A stretch of 64,000 bases of DNA, taken from Erythrobacter sp. QSSC1-22B (GTDB lineage: Bacteria > Pseudomonadota > Alphaproteobacteria > Sphingomonadales > Sphingomonadaceae). The stretch is taken from positions 496,001 to 560,000 of the forward strand of contig NZ_LZRP01000001.1 in the NCBI RefSeq assembly GCF_001678665.1. Direction: 5' to 3'. The notes below the pieces were generated by a model. That model did no database searches and was not told where the DNA came from. It saw nothing but the letters and a program-made list of their open reading frames with translations. Of the stretch, positions 59,838 to 64,000 are shown in pieces. How positions within the stretch are numbered: position 1 is the stretch's first letter; every line of letters starts with the position of its first letter. The translations under genes were made by a program, and so were the position numbers.

Positions 59838-61900
59838 CCGCCGCGCAACGTCTTCACCCCGAAATCCCGTTCGAACAGATACAGCAGCACCCGCGCCGCC
59901 GCGCCGCGCTTGCCTTCCAGACCACCGTCGCGCTCCATCAGCAGCCGCGCATCGTCGTGTGCGGTGGGCAGAAGCCTGGTGATCTGCTCGAGCTCGGCGA
60001 TCTGGAACGCGCTCTCGCCCGATTGCCGCGTCCCGAGCAATTCGCCCCCGCCGCGCAACCGCAGGTCCTCTTCCGCTAAACGAAAGCCGTCCTGCGTTTC
60101 GCGCATCAGCGCCAGTCGGTCGCGCGCGGTTTCCGACAACTTGTCGCCGCGCAGCAGCAGGCAGGTCGATTTCTCGCTCCCGCGCCCGACCCGTCCGCGC
60201 AATTGGTGAAGCTGCGCCAGACCGAAACGCTCGGCCTGCTCGATCACCATCAGTGTTGCATTGGGGACATCGACCCCGACCTCGATCACCGTGGTTGCGA
60301 CCAGCAGCTTGGCCTGGCCGCTGGCAAAACGCTCCATTGCTGCATCCTTCATCTCCGGGGTGAGCTGGCCGTGGACCAGCACCACATCCTTGCCGAAGCG
60401 CTCCTTGAGCGACGCATAGCGCGCCTCCGCCGCAGCGGTGTCGTCGTTCTCGTTTTCGCGCACCATCGGGCAGACCCAATAGGCCTGCTGACCGCTGGTC
60501 AGATGGCGCTCGACCCCGGCGGCGACCTCGTCGAGCCGCGTCAGCGGCACCACCCGCGTTTCGATCGTCTGCCGCCCGGGGGGCAATTCGTCGAGCTTGC
60601 TGACATCCAGTTCGCCATATTGCGCCAGCGTCAAAGTGCGCGGGATCGGCGTGGCGGTCATCGCGAGGACATGCGGCGCGGTGCGGCCCTTGCTCGCCAG
60701 CATCAGCCGCTGGCCGACCCCGAAGCGGTGCTGCTCGTCGATCACCACCATCGCGAGATTGCGATAGGCGACCTTGTCCTGAAAGATCGCATGGGTGCCG
60801 ATCACGATATCGATGCTGCCGTCGAGCAGCCCCATCAGCGTGGATTCGCGCGCCTTGCCCTTGTCGCGCCCGGTCAGCAGCGCGACCCGCGCCCCGGTCG
60901 GCTCGGCCAGCCGGCGCAGGCTTTCGTAATGCTGGCGGGCGAGGATTTCGGTCGGCGCGAGCAGCGCGGCCTGCGCTCCCGCCTCGACCGCGATCAGCAT
61001 CCCCGCCAGCGCGACCACGGTCTTGCCCGCGCCGACATCGCCCTGGAGCAGCCTTAGCATCGGGGTATCCTGAACCAGATCGCCCTCGATCTCGGCGATC
61101 GAGCGGGTCTGCGCGCCGGTCAGCGGGAATGGCAAGGCCAGCCGGTCGCGCAAAGACCCGTCGCCCTTGAGCGGCTGGCCCTTGCGCTGGCGGTTGTCCG
61201 CGCGGACCAGCATCAGCGCCAGCGCGTTGGCGAGCAATTCGTCATAGGCGAGCCGGTCGCGCGCTGCAGCGTCCTCGCCGCCATGTGCGAGCCGCAGCGC
61301 TTCGCGCCAGCCGGGCCAGCCTTCGCGCTCGACCTGTCCGGCCTCGCACCATTCGGGTAGCTCGGGCGCGCGCGCCAGCGCCTGTTCGATCAGCCCCGCC
61401 ATTTTGGGCTGGGTCAGCCCTTCGGACAGGCGATAGACCGGCTCGCACAATCGCTGCAGAGTGTCGCCGCCTTCTTCCAGCACATGGTCGGGATGGACGA
61501 TCTGCATCATGTCGCCATAGCGTTCGAGCTTGCCGGCCACCCAGCGGTTCTCGCCCACGGGAAGCTGCTTCTTGGCGGTGTAGGACGCGCGGCCGAAATA
61601 GGTCAGCGACAGGACATTGCCCACACTGTCCTGCGCCAGCACGCGATAGGGTGCGCGCGGATTGCGGCCGCCGCGATGCTCGATCACCGCCAGCTTGACC
61701 ACGATCTGCTCGCCCTCGCCCGCCTCGTCGATCGTGCCGACCGCGCGCCGGGTGACGAAGCGCTCGGGCAGGTGGTAGACGAGGTCGCGCGCCCTCGTCA
61801 GCCCGAGTTTCTCCAGCGGCTTCTTGAGCTTGGGCCCGACGCCGTCGAGCGTATCGGTCTCGGCGAACAGCGGATTGAGGACATCGGGGCGCATCGCCAT
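59834..61900 (-). CDS. recG: ATP-dependent DNA helicase RecG
   Basis: 688 residues. An N-terminal wedge domain (LDGVGPKLKKPLEKLG, YHLPERFV) is followed by helicase motifs: LLQGDVGAGKTVVALA (Walker A), VIDEQHRFGVGQR (motif II), TATPIPRTLTL, and QLRGRVGRG (motif VI). It remodels stalled replication forks and Holliday junctions. Minus strand, convergent with the phosphatase and divergent from sdhE. Confidence 0.96.
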   Translation of the reverse strand: MAMRPDVLNPLFAETDTLDGVGPKLKKPLEKLGLTRARDLVYHLPERFVTRRAVGTIDEAGEGEQIVVKLAVIEHRGGRNPRAPYRVLAQDSVGNVLSLTYFGRASYTAKKQLPVGENRWVAGKLERYGDMMQIVHPDHVLEEGGDTLQRLCEPVYRLSEGLTQPKMAGLIEQALARAPELPEWCEAGQVEREGWPGWREALRLAHGGEDAAARDRLAYDELLANALALMLVRADNRQRKGQPLKGDGSLRDRLALPFPLTGAQTRSIAEIEGDLVQDTPMLRLLQGDVGAGKTVVALAGMLIAVEAGAQAALLAPTEILARQHYESLRRLAEPTGARVALLTGRDKGKARESTLMGLLDGSIDIVIGTHAIFQDKVAYRNLAMVVIDEQHRFGVGQRLMLASKGRTAPHVLAMTATPIPRTLTLAQYGELDVSKLDELPPGRQTIETRVVPLTRLDEVAAGVERHLTSGQQAYWVCPMVRENENDDTAAAEARYASLKERFGKDVVLVHGQLTPEMKDAAMERFASGQAKLLVATTVIEVGVDVPNATLMVIEQAERFGLAQLHQLRGRVGRGSEKSTCLLLRGDKLSETARDRLALMRETQDGFRLAEEDLRLRGGGELLGTRQSGESAFQIAELEQITRLLPTAHDDARLLMERDGGLEGKRGAAARVLLYLFERDFGVKTLRGG

Positions 61901-62013
61901 CGTCTAGCCGCAGTGGGATAGCTTGCGAAAGCCACGATCGCGCGGAGCCTTGCGCCTCCTGTGGACAGTGATCCCCGCTTGCGCTGGCAGGGCGCGCAGG
62001 ATAGGCGCGCGCC

Positions 62014-62292
62014 ATGCCCGAAGCCCTCACCTTCCAAGGCCGCCTGCAGCGCGCCCGTTTCCGCGCCTGGCACCGCGGCACGCGCGAAGCGGATTACATG
62101 TTCGGCGGTTTTTTCGATCGCTACCACGAGCAATGGAAGCCCGATGAACTGGCCTGGTTCGAAGCGCTGCTCGAAGAAGACGATGTCGATGTAATGGCCT
62201 GGGCGCTCGGCACCCAGCCCGTCCCACCGCGCTTTCAGGGCGAATTGATCGAGAGCATGATGCTGCTCGACTATGTCGACATTCCTCGCTGA
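62014..62292 (+). CDS. sdhE: SdhE-type succinate dehydrogenase FAD assembly factor
   Basis: 92 residues. The family motif RGTREAD (RGxxE) is present, followed by the helical FFDRYHEQWKPDELAWFEALLEEDDVDVMAW. SdhE promotes covalent FAD attachment to SdhA. The recG/sdhE/mfd neighbourhood is common in alphaproteobacteria. Its stop lies 37 bases before the mfd ATG. Confidence 0.92.
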   Translation: MPEALTFQGRLQRARFRAWHRGTREADYMFGGFFDRYHEQWKPDELAWFEALLEEDDVDVMAWALGTQPVPPRFQGELIESMMLLDYVDIPR

Positions 62293-62329
62293 CGGGAACG
62301 CCACCTCCCATGCCGCGCTGATCACGACC

Positions 62330-64000
62330 ATGCCCGATCTCTCCCGCATTCTTGAAGCAACGACACCGCTGACGCTGGCGCAGGTGGCCCGCGGCAGCCA
62401 GCCGCTGGTCATGGCCGATCTCGCGCGCGCCGGAGCGGGCCGCGCGGTGTTCATCGCCCCCGACGATGCCGCCATGCGCGCGGTCAGCGATGCTGCGCAT
62501 TATTTCGCCCCCGAACTCGAGGTGATCGAGTTTCCCGCCTGGGATGCGCTGCCTTACGATCGCTCCAGCCCGGCGCTGACCGTCAGCGCCAAGCGGCTTG
62601 CCGCGCTGCACCGGTTGCAGACCGGCAAGTCCGGCGCGCAATTGCTGGTCACCACCATCAACGCCGCGCTGCAGCGGGTGCTGACCCCGTTCCGCATCCG
62701 CGAAGGTGTGCGCGAATTCGCCATCGGGAGCGAGATCGGCCGCGACAGCCTCGCGCGGCTGCTCCAGCGGCAGGGTTACAGCCGCACCGACACGGTCGCG
62801 GACAAGGGCGAATACGCGATTCGCGGCTCGATCGTCGATGTCTTCCCCTCGGGCCTCGACGAAGGACTGCGGCTCGATTTCTTCGGCGACGAGCTGGAAA
62901 GCCTGCGGCTGTTCGACCCCAACACGCAGATGACCACCGCGCGGATCGAATCGCATCTGCTGCTCCCCGCCAGCGAGGCCTTGCTCGACGAGGACAGCAT
63001 CAAGCGATTCCGCGGACGCTACCGCGAATTGTTCGGCGCCGACGCGACCCAGGACCCACTCTACGAGGCGGTCAGCGAAGGCCGCCGCCTCGCGGGGATG
63101 GAACACTGGCTGCCGCTGTTCGAGGAACGGATGGCGACGCTGTTCGACCATCTCGACGACCGCGATATCGTCGTGATCGACGGCGCGGCGATGACGGCGG
63201 CCGAGGAGCGGCTGGGCGATATCGCCGATTATTACGCTGCGCGCACGCAGGCCACCGGTCAGGCCAAGGGCAGCTACCGCCCGGTTGAACCCGCTTCGCT
63301 CTATCTCGACAAGGACGAGCTGACCCGCGCGCTCGATGCCCACCCGGTCCACCGCAGCACCGGCTTCGACGAGCCCGAAAGCGCCAAGGTCGTCGATTTC
63401 GGGTTCCGCTCGGGCCGCGATTTCGGCCCCGATCGCGCGCGCGGCGAGAATGTCTACCCGCTGCTGGTCGATCATCTCAAATCGGTCGGCAAGGCCGGGC
63501 GCAGGCCGCTGCTGGCGACCTATTCCAAGGGCAGCCGGGCGCGGATGGTCTCGATCCTCGAGGAAGCCGGAATCACCATCCAGCTGGCGAGCAGCTGGCA
63601 GGAAGCGCTCGGCCTGTCGGCCAAGGGCGTGCCCGCGGCGTTGATCGTCCCGCTCGATACCAGCTTCGCCAATGACGAACTTGAGGTCCTGACCGAGCAG
63701 GACATCCTCGGCGACCGGCTGGTGCGGCGACGCAAGAAGCGCAAGAGTTCCGACGCCTTCCTCGCCGAACTGCAGGCACTCTCGGTCGGCGATCTTGTCG
63801 TCCACACCGAGCACGGCATCGGCAAATATCTCGGGCTCGAGGCGATCGCAGTCGGCAAGAGCAAGCACGATTGCGTGATGCTGGCCTATCGCGGCGGCGA
63901 CAAGCTGTTCATCCCGGTCGAGAACATCGATGTCCTCAGCCGCTACGGTTCGTCCGAGGATGCGGTCATGCTCGACCGGCTCGGGGGCGAGGCGTGGCAG
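62330..64000 (+). CDS. mfd: Transcription-repair coupling factor, N-terminal part (cut by window end)
   Basis: 557 codons are visible. The UvrB-like N-terminal module has YDRSSPALTVSAKRLAALHRLQ, and YAIRGSIVDVFPSG is characteristic of Mfd. The RNA-polymerase interaction domain follows near the end (VGDLVVHTEHGIGKYLGLE, and FIPVENIDVLSRYG). The helicase part lies beyond the window. Mfd releases stalled RNA polymerase and recruits UvrA. ATG 62330 has no obvious ribosome site; an ATG at 62273 inside sdhE is in frame too. Confidence 0.94.
   Translation, partial: MPDLSRILEATTPLTLAQVARGSQPLVMADLARAGAGRAVFIAPDDAAMRAVSDAAHYFAPELEVIEFPAWDALPYDRSSPALTVSAKRLAALHRLQTGKSGAQLLVTTINAALQRVLTPFRIREGVREFAIGSEIGRDSLARLLQRQGYSRTDTVADKGEYAIRGSIVDVFPSGLDEGLRLDFFGDELESLRLFDPNTQMTTARIESHLLLPASEALLDEDSIKRFRGRYRELFGADATQDPLYEAVSEGRRLAGMEHWLPLFEERMATLFDHLDDRDIVVIDGAAMTAAEERLGDIADYYAARTQATGQAKGSYRPVEPASLYLDKDELTRALDAHPVHRSTGFDEPESAKVVDFGFRSGRDFGPDRARGENVYPLLVDHLKSVGKAGRRPLLATYSKGSRARMVSILEEAGITIQLASSWQEALGLSAKGVPAALIVPLDTSFANDELEVLTEQDILGDRLVRRRKKRKSSDAFLAELQALSVGDLVVHTEHGIGKYLGLEAIAVGKSKHDCVMLAYRGGDKLFIPVENIDVLSRYGSSEDAVMLDRLGGEAWQ

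Overview
The window is high-GC DNA in which genes are tightly packed and often overlap by four bases. It carries a photosynthesis gene cluster of about 38 kb (18.4-57.2 kb). The gene content (bacteriochlorophyll a pathway, spheroidene-branch crtCDF, LH1 plus a type 2 reaction centre, the oxygen-dependent cyclase acsF and no bchE) and the gene order point to an aerobic anoxygenic phototrophic alphaproteobacterium. The order and the housekeeping neighbours most resemble the Sphingomonadales/Erythrobacteraceae (Erythrobacter, Porphyrobacter and Citromicrobium types). That placement is from gene order and protein resemblance only, not from a computed phylogeny.

Left flank (1-13.1 kb): a GT2-GtrA fusion, leuB, recO, a small conserved protein, ubiK, a first TspO and glutathione reductase (gor), all on the minus strand. 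Next come a DEAD-box RNA helicase, a stand-alone BLUF blue-light sensor, a palindromic repeat element and a frameshifted lipoprotein gene. Then pgi faces the lepB-rnc-era operon. From 13.1 to 16.8 kb lies a ferric-iron ABC transporter (fbpC, fbpB, fbpA in the order read along the plus strand) with two Fur-like boxes upstream, facing a DUF3422 gene.

Photosynthesis cluster: (a) bchI-bchD-bchO-orf66 (+), which inserts Mg; (b) crtD-crtC (-) facing crtF (+), the carotenoid end-group steps; (c) bchC-bchX-bchY-bchZ-pufB-pufA-pufL-pufM-pufC (+), the last steps of bacteriochlorophyll synthesis together with LH1 and reaction-centre proteins in one superoperon; (d) on the minus strand aerR-ppsR and bchG-bch2(pucC-like)-bchP-tspO-orf84, covering regulation, esterification and pigment handling; (e) bchF-bchN-bchB-bchH-bchL-bchM-lhaA-puhA-puhB-puhC-orf95-acsF-puhE-hemA (+), covering early and middle bacteriochlorophyll synthesis, RC-H, assembly factors and ALA synthase, closed by a strong bidirectional terminator; (f) a lipoprotein cytochrome c (-), a plausible electron carrier to the reaction centre.

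Regulation visible in the DNA: four exact TGT-N12-ACA (PpsR/CrtJ) operators, one before bchI, one between crtD and crtF and a tandem pair before bchC. There is one near-match before bchG and a palindrome with altered spacing between aerR and bchF. The encoded PpsR has only one cysteine. AerR keeps the B12-binding DxHxxG motif and carries a small cysteine-rich tandem repeat.

Right flank (57.5-64 kb): a DUF885 protein, a low-molecular-weight phosphotyrosine phosphatase, recG, sdhE and the 5' part of mfd, cut by the window end. No rRNA, tRNA, CRISPR array or complete insertion sequence was seen. Apart from the conserved small proteins of unknown function (orf66, orf84, orf95) nothing here is clearly a new system; those proteins and the operator/regulator details deserve the closest look.
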